Shown piece by piece: positions 1-11,945 of a DNA stretch of 64,000 bases. Within the stretch, counting starts at the first letter, position 1, and every line of letters begins with the position of its first letter. The notes beneath the pieces were generated by a model. It was given only the letters and a program-made list of their open reading frames with translations, did not search any database and had not been told where the DNA came from. Position numbers and translations under genes: made by a program. This DNA comes from Aspidiotus rigidus (lineage: Eukaryota > Arthropoda > Insecta > Hemiptera > Diaspididae): NCBI GenBank assembly GCA_035079385.1, contig JAVHKY010000023.1, positions 7,208,001 to 7,272,000 of the forward strand, given 5' to 3'.

Positions 1-1746
1 ATGAAACAAGCGAGTTCAAGCATCGCATTAAAAATTTTCCTTCTAAAGCTCCCAATTTTATCGCAGGTTTGAAAATTTATTGAACCGCGTACCGCCCGTT
101 CAGACTGTGGTTGCAGGCATGAAGCCATAAATTAGCTAGCACTTGACAAACAAATAAAAGGTAAATACGCTGATACTGTAGAAGACGAAGAAAGTATAGT
201 AGCACGAGGGAAAAGGTGAGTTATGATATTCCGACTGATAATCGTAATATCCTTACGTTAATCGTAACATGATAGTAGAGCAGAAGAATTAGGTTTTTGG
301 TCGTGTTACGATTATTAGATAGTATCGTACTCGTAGTTTGCATCAAGATTATGATTTCATACATGAGAAAGGACTTTGTAAAGTTGTCAAAGCTGATTAA
401 CTCTTGTGAATAGATTTCATAATATATACGTGTACGTATTTAGCTGCAAGTAGCGCATGAATATTTGAGTGCATCTTATCCTACGTGAATTCCAATCTAC
501 GAGTAGGTGTATAGTTGAATCGTTCAACCGTATGAGATTATTTTAGAACTGGATCTGGATTGAAAAACCTCGGGCAAATGATAACATTTTGAAAATTCTG
601 TGTTTCAAAAGGAGAAAAGATAAATGATGCCATCTCGATAGGATAACCGTGGGCGTCATCACATTATTCTAAATATTAAAGCCCCGCTTACGGCCTCGTC
701 CTTCTCGTGAGGAAAAATTCTTTTATTTAAAGGATCCAAGAAATAATATTTTTGTTCTAGTACTTCTACCCAAAAAAGCTCGCCCGATCTCCGTTTGAGA
801 TAAGTTTATTAATTTTTCGATTACATCCAACCCTTCTTCACTCCGGATATTGTACACTCGAAACGTTATATTTATTCTTTGTTATTTCTTTTTTTTTTCC
901 TTCCTCTTTTTTTCTTCTGTACCGAAGGAATTTCGTGGAGGTAATTTCTTTCGAGCTTCGACGAGCCTCATTCAAGTTTCTTCGGAAATGTAATTGTATA
1001 GTGTGTGTATGAAAAATATCGAAATGACGGCGCCACTTTCCTCTTCTGAGAAAAAGAACATCGATAGGAAAATTTTAGCGAGTCGTTCTGATCGTATTTC
1101 GATAAAAAAGAAAAAAAAAAAAATTGACAATCTTGTATGTTTACCGTGCAAGCTGTACTTCACGGAAGAAGGCGGCTACAAAAAGTCTCAACAAGTTCGG
1201 TATTCAGCCAATAAAGAAAAACTCGTGCGTACGTACGTGAATTTGAAAAAAATTTCTTGTCCCCTTGAATTCCTTGTTCTCGATTTCATCACTAAGAGAC
1301 CTTGCGAAAGTTTTCTTATCCGAGTATGCTTCTGGACATCTTTCACGTCTCTACAAAATGACTTCGTTGAACAGTTTTTAAATCCATTTCTTTTGGTACG
1401 TATTTGAACCGAAATTGTAATTTGCTATACTTGTGTGAGTAATAGAGACAATTATGGAAGATGCATTAGGGTCGAATCGATACTTTTTGTATGAAATTAC
1501 GGTCATCCAAAGTTTATGACGAAGTAATGCATACGTACTGAGCTAAGGAGGTGGTACGGTCACCTTAACGTTACCACGAGACTCAACCTTCTGATCCATT
1601 CCCGGCTTTCTGATCTGCTTTATCATGGTGAGTTCGATCCATTTATTCGCTCCGTTAATGATGCATGCCGCACTTTTGAGCCTAAGTCAAGGAATAGGAA
1701 GAATCGTAAACTTGCCTCCTAATTCAATTCTAAAGCTTTGGCTAGT
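1..1746. other. no gene recognised
   Basis: AT-rich sequence with short A and T runs. A 137-codon open frame at 994-1407 (+) has a low-complexity lysine run and no recognisable domain, so I do not call it a gene. No RNA gene or repeat was recognised. Confidence 0.5.
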
Positions 1747-2288
1747 GAAAAACGACGGCTTCCTTAACGAAGTTAAACGAGGAACGCAGGAACCTGTAGT
1801 ATGAAGAAGACCTAGACCTACTATAGGTCTAGTATAATATTGTTTGAGAGTCTAAATTTTTCTCGAATCTCGAGCTATATATGATAGGAGGGGGACTTGG
1901 AAAAATTTCGACTCTCGAGTTACCTATATATGATAGGATATTATGATAAGAGGGGCTCAATAGTCGAAATTTTTTCAAGTCTCCCTCCTCCTATCATTTA
2001 TAGCTCGACAGTCGAAATTTTTTCTAAATCCCCCCCCCCCCCCCCCTCATCATATATAGCTCGAAAGTCGAAATGTTTTCCAAGTCCCTCTGCTATCATG
2101 TATGGCTCGAGAGTCGAAATTTTTTCGAAGTCCCTCTTCTATCTTAATTATATAGCTTGAGAGTCGAAATTTTTTCTAATTCCCTCTCCTATCATATATG
2201 GCTCAAGAGTCGGATTTTTTCCAAGTTTTTTGCTGGACGGCGCACGGCAAATTTCTCAAAAAGCCCCCCATAAAACAGGTTCCCTGTT
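1747..2288 (+). repeat. dispersed repeat family R45 (my label), copy 1
   Basis: The left end reads AACGACGGCTTCCTTAACGA followed by GAGGAACGCAGGAACCTG. The right end reads CCATAAAACAGGTTCCCTGT. The same ends recur at 24,266-24,612, 35,043-35,140, 49,990-50,230 and 56,200-56,515, so this is a mobile or dispersed repeat. The ends share GGAACCTG/CAGGTTCC as a short inverted repeat. The middle is a 45-bp minisatellite whose first units are inverted relative to the rest, giving a foldback layout. No protein is encoded. I infer a non-autonomous DNA or foldback element; the class is not established. Confidence 0.6.
1860..2232 (+). repeat. 45-bp minisatellite inside R45 copy 1
   Basis: Units read roughly as ATCATATATGGCTCGAGAGT, then CGAAATTTTTTCTAAGTCCC and a few C/T-rich bases, about 45 bp each. 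The first units (near 1,885-1,940) are in reverse orientation. A C-homopolymer of about 15 bases lies at about 2,031-2,046. The array ends in CTGGACGGCGCACGGC, the same terminator seen in copy 2 near 24,530. Confidence 0.75.
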
Positions 2289-2339
2289 GAAAGATCGTAT
2301 CGGTGATGGTACCTTTCAGCAATTTTAGCAACGTATCAT

Positions 2340-2721
2340 AAATTATAGTAAAATCTAATTCAATAGTGACGAATTGTCCCTCCTCGGGAAGGGCCTGAAG
2401 TTTGGGTTACCCCCTCTTAAAAATCAGGAGACTTTGGCCAACGTTGTGGCTGATCTCACAGTAAAAATCGACCCTGGTGTTAATATCCAAGAAAAATGCG
2501 CCGAAATGGTCCGTAACACTCCCCTCCCCAGCGTAAGTAATGTTGGGAGTGAATTGATTAAAGGTCTGAGGTGGAAGATTAGGGAGGTTGGGTTAATTGT
2601 CACGAAAACTGACGAAGGGAATACCGCAGTGGTCATGGAGAAGTCCTCTTACACTTCCAAGGTCCACGATGTGCTCAACGAATGCGGAGCTCAGGACCTT
2701 CCTAATTTTGTAAAAGAGTGA
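2340..2721 (+). pseudogene. Penelope-like element, N-terminal fragment
   Basis: The translated frame at 2,374-2,721 (115 residues) carries the N-terminal block found in the other PLE copies here: LPPLKNQETLANVVADL, then VTKTDEGNTAVVMEKSSY and SKVHDVL. The corresponding block in the copy at 42,361 is clearly homologous. The element is cut at 2,721 and abuts a PLE of opposite orientation, so the two are tail to tail. There is no RT or endonuclease on this fragment. Confidence 0.8.
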
Positions 2722-2878
2722 CAGAATACTCAAAGAGTAGAGTAAACGAAAAAACCAATTACAAAGACCGCAGATATAAAGGAGAAGATGCGAGATCTTT
2801 CGGTTAACAAACCATCATCGGGCAAAGTTAGAACGCCACTGACCCAGATACGACTCATAAAACAGAATACCAACGAGA

Positions 2879-3223
2879 TCAGGATTGAACGAGCGACCCC
2901 TCGCGAGGTGACTCAAACTCGTAGACCAATTCGACTAAACCTTCGTCGGGAAAATACCTGTTGAGTACGGTAATATCGTCACTGTTCAGATGACGCACTA
3001 TTTCGATATTTTCCAACGCAACGCGCTTGAAGTAAGAATTCTCCTTGTGGAGAAGGGTAGCCGAACCTTCCTTGAAACTATGACCACTGGAGATAAGGTG
3101 GTCCGCAAAGGCCGAATCACCCAAATTACCTTTCTTCCAGGCCTTAAGGTGCTCCTCTACTCGAATTCCAAGCTGGCGACCCATCTCGCCTATGTATACG
3201 CCGTTACAATCCCTGCACTCCAA
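2879..3223 (-). pseudogene. PLE GIY-YIG endonuclease domain (copy A)
   Basis: A 114-codon frame that continues the RT frame after a frameshift. It shows the PLE-type GIY-YIG nuclease: ECRDCNGVYIGEMGRQL (CxxC plus the YIG half), the catalytic-helix region RVEEHLKAW, then ADHLISSGH and LENIEIVRHLN, ending SLVQS. In PLEs this domain nicks target DNA for insertion. Here it is cut off from its RT, so it is non-functional. Confidence 0.85.
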
Positions 3224-4193
3224 TTGTACACCCCGCTCCTCTCTCCCCCGGGATGGGGTCCTTTAGCCTAACAAACGAACCCTTCATAGTAGTGAGGTTA
3301 TAAAAAGCAGGCCTGAAGCCAAAGGGGCGGAGGACACGAGTCAGCTTGGATGAAAACTCACCCAAAAACGGGAGCTTGATCCAACTTAATCTCTTATTAT
3401 TATTACCACTCAGATCGCGGGGGAGGGAAGTGGTAGAATCAAGGCCCTTCCTCGTAAGTTTTTTACGGACCGTACGGTCAATGTCCAAGTTGACCTCACT
3501 CACAGCGGCCAAGTGCTTAATGGTCGCCAGCTCCTTTTGGAAAGCTGGTTGACTTAGCGGAATGCTAGTCAGTCCATGAATGTAACTATTGAAGGCAGCG
3601 ATCTTATGAGAAAATGGACAGAAGGGCGATCCGTGGACAACTGTATCGGTCGAAGTATCCTTCCTGAATATCGCAAATTCATGGTCCCCATCTCTATCAA
3701 AGATGGTGAGATCCAGAAAGTTTATGGAAGAACCTCCAATTTCTGTAGTAAATTTTATGGAGGGATACATTTTATTCAGATACTGAAGAAACTCACCGAG
3801 GAGCTCTTGAGGACCGGTCCACGCACATAATATATCGTCCACATATCGGTGCCAGTAATGGATGTGACTCAGTAGCACTTGGCCAGAGGAAAACAAGTCA
3901 ACCTCAAATCTGGACATGAATATCTCCGAAACGAGAGAGTCCAAAGGAGAGCCGATGGGGATTCCTACCTCCTCAGGAAACTCATAAAATTTCCCATTGA
4001 ACTTACAGAAGTTAGGGGACCAGCACGCATTAAGGAGGCCAAAAAATTCCTGTATCTCGTTATGAGGAATGTTGAACTTTACAAGTAGGTCACCCATATA
4101 CTGCATAGTATGGGCCTTTGGTATGTTGGGAAAGAGGCCGGCTACATCAAATGAGCAGAGGCTAGTACCCGGATACGTTTCGGACCGTGTCAA
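3204..4193 (-). pseudogene. PLE reverse transcriptase fragment (copy A)
   Basis: A 329-codon frame. It begins in the RT palm (CSFDVAGLFPNIPKA), passes the catalytic YVDD in HRYVDDILCAWTG, then the INFLDLTIFDRDG block and the basic linker ending FGFRPAFYNLTTMKGSF. The N-terminal third of a normal PLE protein is missing. The frame is lost just before the CxxC of the endonuclease, where the next frame takes over. It is a decayed gene with no host role that I can see. Confidence 0.85.
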
Positions 4194-4299
4194 TTCTATT
4201 TGTAAAAGAGGTTAGGTTTCTCGTTAATAATAGTAAATTCATCATTGGGAAACCTCTAACCAAAAAAAGCCATTTTGGAACTTAACCCCGGCTACCAAA

Positions 4300-5530
4300 A
4301 ATTCATAAGGAAGGGTCTGTTGGTCTTCGAACTTTTGTAACTTTATTGGGAGATTCTACGAATTCTTTGAAGAGGTGGGGATCCTATTCGAGAGCGACCT
4401 GTTCTCTTCAGGCCGGGTGTTTGTGAGTCATATACACTATTGGCACAGGTACGTTGACGACGTTTTGTGTGCGTGGACCGGTCCAACAGAACTCCTTGGT
4501 GAGTTTCTTGATTATTCAAACAGCCTTTACCCTTCCATAAAATTTACACTGGAAGTTGGTGGCTCCGTTATTGTCTATTTCTGTCACTGACGGCGTCCAT
4601 CAATTTGGTATTTACAGAAAAAATATCCCGACCTACATTACTGTCCACGGGTCGTCATTTGTACCGGTTTCTCACGAAGTTGCTACTTTTAATAGCCTGA
4701 TACATCGCTTGATTCATATCCCATTGAGTCAAGCCGCTTTCCTGAAAGAATTAATGACTATAAAGCACCTGACTAGAGTCAATCAGGTCCGGGGTCGATG
4801 TTGACCTTATGGTTCGTAGGAGGCTAACAAGGAAATGCCTTGACTCTACGACCTCCCTCCCCCGGGATTTACTCCAAGATGGTAGCAAAATGGTGGATTA
4901 GGCTCCCATTTCTGGGCAAGTTTTCATTGCAGTTGGGCCGTATCCTCCGCCCCTTCGGTTTTCGACCAGCCTTCTATAATGTCAACACTGTTAAGAGCCT
5001 TTTCGTCAAATTAAAGGACCCTATCCCAGTGGCTGAGAGGGGATGGGTTTATAGAGTGGCTTGTGGAGATTGCCCTAGCGTTTATATTAGGATGACCATT
5101 AGAGTTGGCGAACACAAAAAAACTTGGAGGAAAAAGAAAGTAGAGGAGTCAGCCTTTGCTGATCATTTGATCGAAAGTGGACACAATTTTAAAGGGGGGT
5201 CCGTAGTCCTCCTTCATAGGGAAAACTCATACTCCAAACGTCTGGCCCTTGAGGAAATAGAAATCCTCCGATATCGGAATAATAGTAGGGTTACCGTTTT
5301 AAACAGGTACATTCCTGAAGAAGGATTGATCGAATTAGTCTACGGAAATGATTCTCAACTCGTAGCTTTGGTCATGATTTCGCTCGATGTCGCTTGTTCT
5401 CGTTGGTGTTGGGTTTAGTCGCTTTCCACACTTCGAGAATGGTTGATTAGCCGAAAGCGCTCGTGTTTTCAATTTTCGTGCGGTCTTTTTACATCTCTTT
5501 TCTGTGTTACTCTTTCGAGTATCCTCGTCT
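4300..5530 (+). mobile_element. Penelope-like element copy B, decayed
   Basis: Three short frames in sequence (4,375-4,590, 4,556-4,804 and 4,840-5,418) together cover an RT palm with HRYVDDVLCAWTG, the linker, and a GIY-YIG domain. In that domain the YIG motif has become VYIRMTIR, a damaged active site. The 3' tail runs to about 5,530 and has AATGGTTGATTAGCCGAAAG. At least two frameshifts make it inactive. A Jockey-type RT begins immediately after it. Confidence 0.8.
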
Positions 5531-5531
5531 T

Positions 5532-6990
5532 CTTTGAGAAACTTATCCGCTCTCGTCTCCTCAAAATAGTGGACAATTTTGAAATAGTCCCCTTGCACCA
5601 ATTTGGTTTTCGTGCCAAACATAGCACAATTGAGCAAGTGCACCGTGTGACCACGAAAATACGTAATGCCCTAGAAGCAAAAGAATTCTGCCCGGCAATC
5701 TACCTTGATGTTCAACAGGCGTTCGACCGTGTTTGGATCTCAGGCCTACTGCATAAAATAAGTGAATACCTTCCAACATCGTACACCGAGTTGCTACAGT
5801 CATACCTCACTCATAGGGAGTTTGAGGTTCACTATGGGGAGGCAGTCTCTACTGTCAAGCCCATCCTGGCTGGAGTTCCGCAGGGCAGTGTCCTAGGACC
5901 TCTCCTCTACGAGCTGTTCACTGCCGACATTCCAACCACGGGTAAAACAGAGCTGGCCACGTTCGCTGATGACACGGCCATCTTAGCCTCCCATCCTCAA
6001 CATGAGGTAGCGGTAGCTTATCTACAGGAAGCAGTTACAAAGGTAGCTAACTGGACAAAAAGGTGGAAAATTAAAGTAGATGCTCTCAAGTCAAAGTACG
6101 TGATGTACACTCTACGAAGCATTCCACCAACGAATATTATCCTCAATGATGAACGAATTCCAACCTCGCCCTCAGCCAAATACTTGGGTCTCAACATAGA
6201 CAGCCGCCTCAACTGGAGAACTCACTGTGAAAAAAGCGTGATGAACTTAAGCTCTGATTCCGCTCCCTGTTCTGGTTAATTAGAGCCCGTAGCAAACTCT
6301 CATGTTGGACCTGCCTGTGACGTTCTTAAATTAGTTCTTTCTCGCACGTGAAATCGCTCAACATATTCTATTTTAGACACCACTATTGCTAGTAATGTTC
6401 CCTTTCGTAACCTGTGCTCTACGGGTGGATCCAAAGAAGGTTCCAAAATGGCTTCTCTATCGATGAAAAAGTCTTGCTCTTCCGTATGGAAAACTCGGCC
6501 TCCGTTGTGTATCTGCCTCTCTTTTCTCTCTCGTTATCCTCCTTCCCGACTCGCTTTTCTCTATTCAAACATCCAACCCTATCATTTAGCGCATTCTCAT
6601 CCTGCTGCATGCCTTAGCGTCTTTTCTATCATCAATTTCCTTCCTCTAGACTCCTGGTCATATCGGCCTAAACCCAGCAGCACGTTCTGCAATCACTGAT
6701 ACCTCCTCTTTTTGGTGTATGACTTCTCTATGATCGTGGTACAACCTTCGCCATAAAGAAATATTCTTAGAGCGAATAAGAATTGAGCACCACCGCCCAA
6801 CCCACTCCTTCCATCTTCTTGGGCTCTCCCTTCCACCCTCGTGCCAATACTGCCATGCTGAGGAACTATTCGTTAATTTCCACTTTTCTCCTGTCCGTAC
6901 AACCTCAGAAATTCATTTTCTTTCTCCTCTTAAGCCTCCTCCGCCCGCCCCAACGTCTCAGAATCCATCACTTCCAATCAACTCCAATAC
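5532..6990 (+). pseudogene. Jockey-type non-LTR retrotransposon, decayed
   Basis: The frame open at 5,443-6,279 contains RT blocks from FEKLIRSRLL through HQFGFRAKHSTIEQV, YLDVQQAFDRVW, AGVPQGSVLGPLLY, the catalytic FADDTAI and AKYLGLNIDSRLNW. The order and spacing fit a Jockey-clade RT missing its endonuclease and ORF1. Reading continues in a shifted frame to about 6,300. A C-terminal scrap is visible at about 6,745-6,990: SRHKEIFLE-like residues, then THSFHLLGL and a CxxC. The element is 5'-truncated and frameshifted, hence dead. Confidence 0.8.
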
Positions 6991-9097
6991 TCCTTCTCGA
7001 GCTGACCCACCCATCGACAGACGAAATTGATACTGTTTTTCGTCAAAAAATTCCACAGAATTTGCGAAACAATATTTACTTCTCGAGTTTTCGAGGCCTA
7101 CAAAATTATTTAAAAGCACGTATAGGGACCCTTACAAAGGCTGAAAGAATTTTTATAGCATTTTTTATTTTTCACGAAATATTTTATACTTTTCCTTTTA
7201 TTCTCCCGTGAAGATTATGCAAATCTCCGCGTATCACTTAGGTGTGCAAGAAACGTGCTACGTATTGTACCAAGCAGAATAAATGGTATACCGTTACAAT
7301 ATTTATGAGTTGGGCCTTTGCATGTTTAATTATGGCGTCGTGCTGGCGAAGAACAGTAGATTGACGAGCCTACACGTAAATTTGATATAATTAGCGATCT
7401 AAAAAGGAAGGGTTATTTCTCAATTTGGTAATGTCAACGTTGTCGAGAGAAGTCACCTCTTTGTCAACGAATATCAAGAAGACGGAACGTTTATAATTTG
7501 TGAAGAAAAAGCAGCGAAAGGTCAACGTGATGGAATTACTATTTAAGAGAGAAAGCTGTACCTCGAGGGACAGTCGTTGTAGCTTCAGCAACGGTAATAA
7601 TATTAAATTTCCAAAACCGACTTGTACAAAACTTTATAGTTCTGAATTTCTGTTGTAAAATTCTCTGAAACCTCTTTACTAGAGACCAAACATTAACTTC
7701 GACCCATTCTCATCCTTTTGCGCAGAAGGAATTTCGAATTTGGTTAAATATGAATTTTTTTCTTCGTTTGGACTTGAAAGTTTTCTTCAAATTTCGTATT
7801 TCTTAAAAAACGTGTTGAATTATAGAACTGTAGTTCGTCCCGGCGTCTAAAAATTGGTTTTAGTCTCACCGTAGTTTGTCGAGTGGTAGCTCGCGATGAC
7901 CTGAAAATTTGAAATGACGTTTGTCGTAGTTTTGAACAAGCCTCGGACATTCCTAAAGCTTCTACATACAACTTTTAGAAACTCGTTTGGAAACAGTTAT
8001 CGGTACTTGGGAAAAGAAGGGAGGATGATCTTCAACGTCGAATTTTGAAAGAAAAACTCACCCATATATTTTCTACTTGTGTTAAGAATATTCAAGTTCG
8101 TTGACTCCGCTTCGATAACAAGCGACTTTTTGGTTTGAATCAAGAATTTAATATTTCGGTATACACGTTCCTTCGCTCGTGAATTATAATCGTAAGATCA
8201 AACTTTCATATATCGAGCAAATTTATGATATTCTCCCTCTTTTTATATATGCCGAAAAATAATTTAATTAAGAGAGAGCGAGAGGAGGGGCCGTACTGAC
8301 TTAAGAACGAGACTTATTGAGAAGGAAAACTGAATTTTATTGAAAATGCGGAAAAATAAATGAAAAAGATACGTGTAGACAGAACATCAGGCTATATATT
8401 TCGTTGGAAGTTTTTTGCACAATTTTCCAGTTTCTGATCAGTACACGCTTTAAGGATATTAACTTGCAACTCGAATACGGCGTTATCAAGTTTTTGTCAG
8501 CCTATAGTATGCTGTAGGCGTAAACGAAATTCGTCAGTCTTGTCGATACTCTTATGTCCGTTAACAATACTGGAAATTTAGTCTTTTCTATACGAAGAAA
8601 GTTTAACCCATCGTAACGAAGCGAGAAAGTAGTGCCTCGTAGATTGGATGATTCTCGCGAATAAATTGCGGCGGCACAATCTCGAGTTTTTTTTTTTTTC
8701 CTCGGCTGTCGAAAAGAACTATATAATAAAGTGAGAATTTTTCGCGGCTTTATTGAATAAACATGAATAGGTTTGGCGCAAAATTTATGTCGAAATAAGT
8801 CGAGTTGAAAAGTTTATTAAATCAGTCCAAGTTTTTCGATTTTTTATGTAAGCGTTACAATTTACGATTCGTTTGTCTGGGTCGTTATCCGTTGTTCCGC
8901 ATTTTATGAAATATGAGATTTCTAGCTCTCTTAATCGAATCAAGCTTTTATTGTTTCATTAAACGTTCGCGTACAATATCAGTGCCGAATTTGAGAAGGT
9001 AGTCTAAAGATTAGACATCATCAAGCGTACAAACTGAGCCTGGCCTACACTTTGGAAGTGTAAGAATAACAAGAGAGGAGATGGAGTTGGTATGTAG
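6991..9097. other. no gene recognised
   Basis: AT-rich sequence with several short open frames lacking recognisable motifs. I saw no repeat, RNA gene or transposon end here. Confidence 0.45.
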
Positions 9098-9930
9098 AAA
9101 TAGGGAGATTTAATCGTCACTAAGGCTGACAAGGGCAATGCTGTTGTGGTGATGGAGAAATCCGCCTATGCTTCTAAGGTCCACGAAGTGCTCCAGTGGT
9201 GTAGTGCTAAAAAGAGAGAGGATTTCAACTTCCCTAAGCATGTTAAAGAAGTTAGGAGTGTCATCAACAAGTGCGAGGCTATTATCGAAAATCCAGCTAT
9301 GAAAAAAGCCCTCCTTGTTCCTAACCACATGCCCCCCTCCTTTACGGGCTGCTCAAAGTGCATAAGAATAATATCCCGATGCGACTTGTGGTTTCATTCA
9401 TCTCCTCTCCCACCTATCTCCTTGCCAAATTCCTGGACCGTTGGTTCAAACATCGCATTGAGTTTGAATCTCCTCACTCGGTTTTGAATTCGGCCTCTTT
9501 AACTGACGTCCTGAAGGGTGTAAGTCTTCCCCCGGGAACGACCGTCTGCTCGTTTGATGTTGTTGGTTTGTTCCCGAATATTCCTAAGGCTGCTACTATC
9601 CAGCGTATGGGTGCGTTACTTGTCAATGCCAACTTCTCGCAATGAGTTTCAAGAATTTTTCGATCTCCTGAATCTTTGCTGGTCCCCCAACTGTTGTGAA
9701 TTCGAAGGGAAATTTTTCGAGTTCGCTGATGAAGTGAGGATCCCCATTGAATCACTTTTAGACTCTCTCATCTCTGAAATTTTCATGTCTAAGTTTGAAC
9801 TTGACCTCTTTTCCTCGAACCAGGTGTTACTTAATCATATTCACTACCGGCACAGGTACAGTGATGACGTTCTATACACCTGGACTGGTCCCCCAGATCT
9901 CCTTGGTGAATTTCTGAGGTATCTAAATTC
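9098..9930 (+). mobile_element. Penelope-like element copy C, 5' part
   Basis: Frames at 9,146-9,487, 9,358-9,645 and 9,554-9,964 cover, in order, the N-terminal block (ADKGNAVVVMEKSAYASK in a neighbouring copy), the LAKFLDRWFKHRIEFESPH block, the RT motif CSFDVVGLFPNIPKA and a palm motif RYSDDVLYTWTGP. The usual YVDD is YSDD here. Frameshifts separate the blocks. The element stops inside the RT at 9,930, where the Ty3/Gypsy element has inserted. It resumes at 17,811. Confidence 0.85.
9926..9930. repeat. target-site duplication of the Ty3/Gypsy insertion
   Basis: AATTC lies immediately left of the left LTR. The same AATTC follows the right LTR at 17,811-17,815. An uninterrupted PLE copy near 43,360 has this stretch once (CAATTCCTAGTACCC), so the 5-bp duplication is supported by an empty-site comparison. 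A 4-bp ATTC with one more LTR base is also possible. Confidence 0.85.
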
Positions 9931-10686
9931 TGTTACGAACGGATATCTTTCAGATCTTCTTTAACGTGTGGCGCTATTGACTACGCCAAGGAGCGGGGTT
10001 TAAGTAACCCCTGAAAGTCCCACCAACCACCACCTTTCTCTTCCTTAAGTTTGTCGTGACGGATTAAACGAGAACCGATATTACACTCGGCTATTCTGAC
10101 CCACACCACAAGCACTGGCGACCAAATACTTGTGATGATCTTCTCTGGAACAAGAATCTGCCGGATCGTTATTTTGCAGAACGACCGTCAACAACCGTCA
10201 ATAGACAATACTACGATATATGCGATATAGGCAATAGATACACCGTGAGAGCTGGCGACCAAACACTCACGATGCTCTTCGCTGGTACAGAAAATTACTG
10301 TATAAACAATATATGTTCAACACTCTAGTCGGCGACCGAACTAGAGAACTGCTGGCGACCAAACAGTTACAGTGAAGATGCTCGCAATCCGTCCTACTTA
10401 TATGTGCAAGGGTTGTGCCGTACCGTGCACATTTGCTGTGTCGTCGTATATTTGAAATAAGTATAATAATCAAAAAAATCAATAGCCGTCTCTAATTGCC
10501 TAATATCAACCACAATTCATTTATCGTTTAAATCACATGTAGACTAACGTTTTCCCGCGTTTTTATTAGTAGTACCGAATCAGAATCTCTCTTTCAAATC
10601 CGGCTCTTTGATTGGCGTTGCTCTCGCCTCGTTCTCGTGACGATCGTTTACTCGTATAGGTATCAGATTTTTTTTATTGTCGTAAT
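9931..10686 (-). repeat. LTR of the Ty3/Gypsy element (3' LTR)
   Basis: On the plus strand it begins TGTTACGAACGGATATC and ends TTGTCGTAAT. It carries short inverted ends (TTACGA/TCGTAA). It is almost identical to 17,054-17,810. A repeated GCTGGCGACCAAA motif occurs within it. It contains a 71-codon frame also present in the other LTR, which I regard as incidental. Confidence 0.92.
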
Positions 10687-10816
10687 ATACGGCCTTTCCT
10701 GACAGAGTTTGGTCCCCAAACTCCGATAATCGGCAAGTACTCTACTATTCAAGACATTATTTGGTGGCCCTGAAAAGGACCGATTTTTTTTTTTTTTTTT
10801 TGCGGATGCGGAAATC

Positions 10817-11092
10817 TTATCGGCGGCGTGGATGGAACTGGCAGGAGAGGGTATGACGACCCATACTTTTTCGACAACTTTGACAACGTTTCTCTTCGTC
10901 TTCTTTCAGTATATCATCTTCTTCTTGTGGCGATAGTCCCAATGATAAAACTTCATCATCATCTTTTTCAGCCATGAGTTTATCTGCAAAAGCGCTTAAT
11001 TCTTGGTCTATCTTGTAGTTTTGATTGAGAAGTTTTTGGAATTCGCCCTCCTCCGAATAACTGTGTATTTTATCCGGTATCACTTTCGGCAT
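10817..11092 (-). pseudogene. Ty3/Gypsy third frame, C-terminal part
   Basis: An acidic frame of about 91 codons downstream of pol in the element's orientation, starting at the ATG at 11,092. It ends with a cysteine/histidine cluster, CQSCRKSMGRHTLSCQFH (CX2CX6HX3CX2H), which could bind zinc. The frame immediately upstream lines up with it except for a 22-bp tandem duplication near 11,180-11,215, so I infer both were once one frame. The position is where some relatives carry env, but no signal peptide or membrane segment is visible, so I do not call it an envelope protein. Function unknown. Confidence 0.55.
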
Positions 11093-11099
11093 CACATTC

Positions 11100-11609
11100 T
11101 TAAGCGGGGTAACAAGGCGGGGATCTTCCTTCGATGGGCTGATCTTGATCGGAGGTCGAGATAACGTGGTACGAGGATTTCCTAGAGCAATTACGAGGAT
11201 TTCCTAGAGCAATCGGGGATGTCGGTAGCTTTAATAGTCGTTCTTTTCTTGTCATCATTTTCCCCGGACTTGGCGCGTGTAGTGAAATTGATTCTGGCGA
11301 TGGCACCGGTGCTGGTAGCGATCTCTCGACTGGCGGACGACTTGTATTCGTAGAGAATACGCGGATAGCCCCAAGAAGCCTTGATACATCCGGCGCGAAG
11401 CCCAGCTGATCGAATCGGGTGCGCAGCGCGATCGGAAGTTCATACGAGTTGGTCGGCAGTAGCCCCGCACCTCGACGTAGTATACGTATCTCCGTAAACA
11501 ATGAATTGATTAAGTGGTCTGACGCCGCAAAATACAACTCCACCATCTGGTTTCTTCGTCTTTCTTCATCCATCTTCGGTGTAATATTTTGGAAACTGTG
11601 TGAATTCAT
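11100..11609 (-). pseudogene. Ty3/Gypsy third frame, N-terminal part
   Basis: Begins at the ATG at 11,607-11,609 (MNSHSFQ) and lies between the end of pol (11,946) and the C-terminal piece at 10,817. It has an alpha-helical-looking N-terminal part (MVELYFAASDHLINSLF) followed by a proline/serine-rich stretch. Its reading is thrown off by a 22-bp exact tandem duplication at about 11,172-11,215, after which it soon terminates. No domain was recognised. It could be an accessory or gag-like protein of this lineage. Confidence 0.55.
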
Positions 11610-11945
11610 AAGTAACAACTGAATAGTACAAAATATTCGCAAACAGTAATTCTTTGCCGGTTTTGTCTTATACTTATATCAATCAATACTGGATATATGA
11701 ACCAATAGCCGCGAATCTTTCTGTGATTGGTCATTTTAGCAAGAATATCAGTTTTCGCGATTCTCTCTTCTCTTTTCCTCTTCTCTTTGTTTCTATTTTT
11801 GCGTAACGCGCGGTATCATGTATACTTTTACTGACATAGGTTTTGCTCTATTTTTTATTTTTTGCGTTTTCTTTTTCTTTTCTTCCTTCTTCTTAATTCT
11901 TTTTTTTTTTTTTTTTTTTAACGCGTGTACGTATAGGGTTTTTGT

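Larger units (their letters stand above)
2722..4195 (-). mobile_element. Penelope-like element copy A (RT core to 3' tail)
   Basis: Read on the minus strand, the copy runs from the RT palm through the GIY-YIG endonuclease to a 3' tail ending near 2,722. The tail contains CCGAAAG preceded by GATGATGG, a module shared by all PLE tails here. The copy is 5'-truncated near 4,195. PLEs are retroelements pairing a telomerase-like RT with a GIY-YIG nuclease. It abuts an oppositely oriented fragment at 2,721. A frameshift between the RT and endonuclease frames makes it inactive. Confidence 0.85.

Noticed and set aside
994..1407. 137-codon plus-strand frame near the start
   Set aside because: Low complexity with a long lysine run and no recognisable domain or regulatory context.
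10267..10482. 71-codon frame present in both LTRs
   Set aside because: Identical only because the LTRs are identical; no domain.
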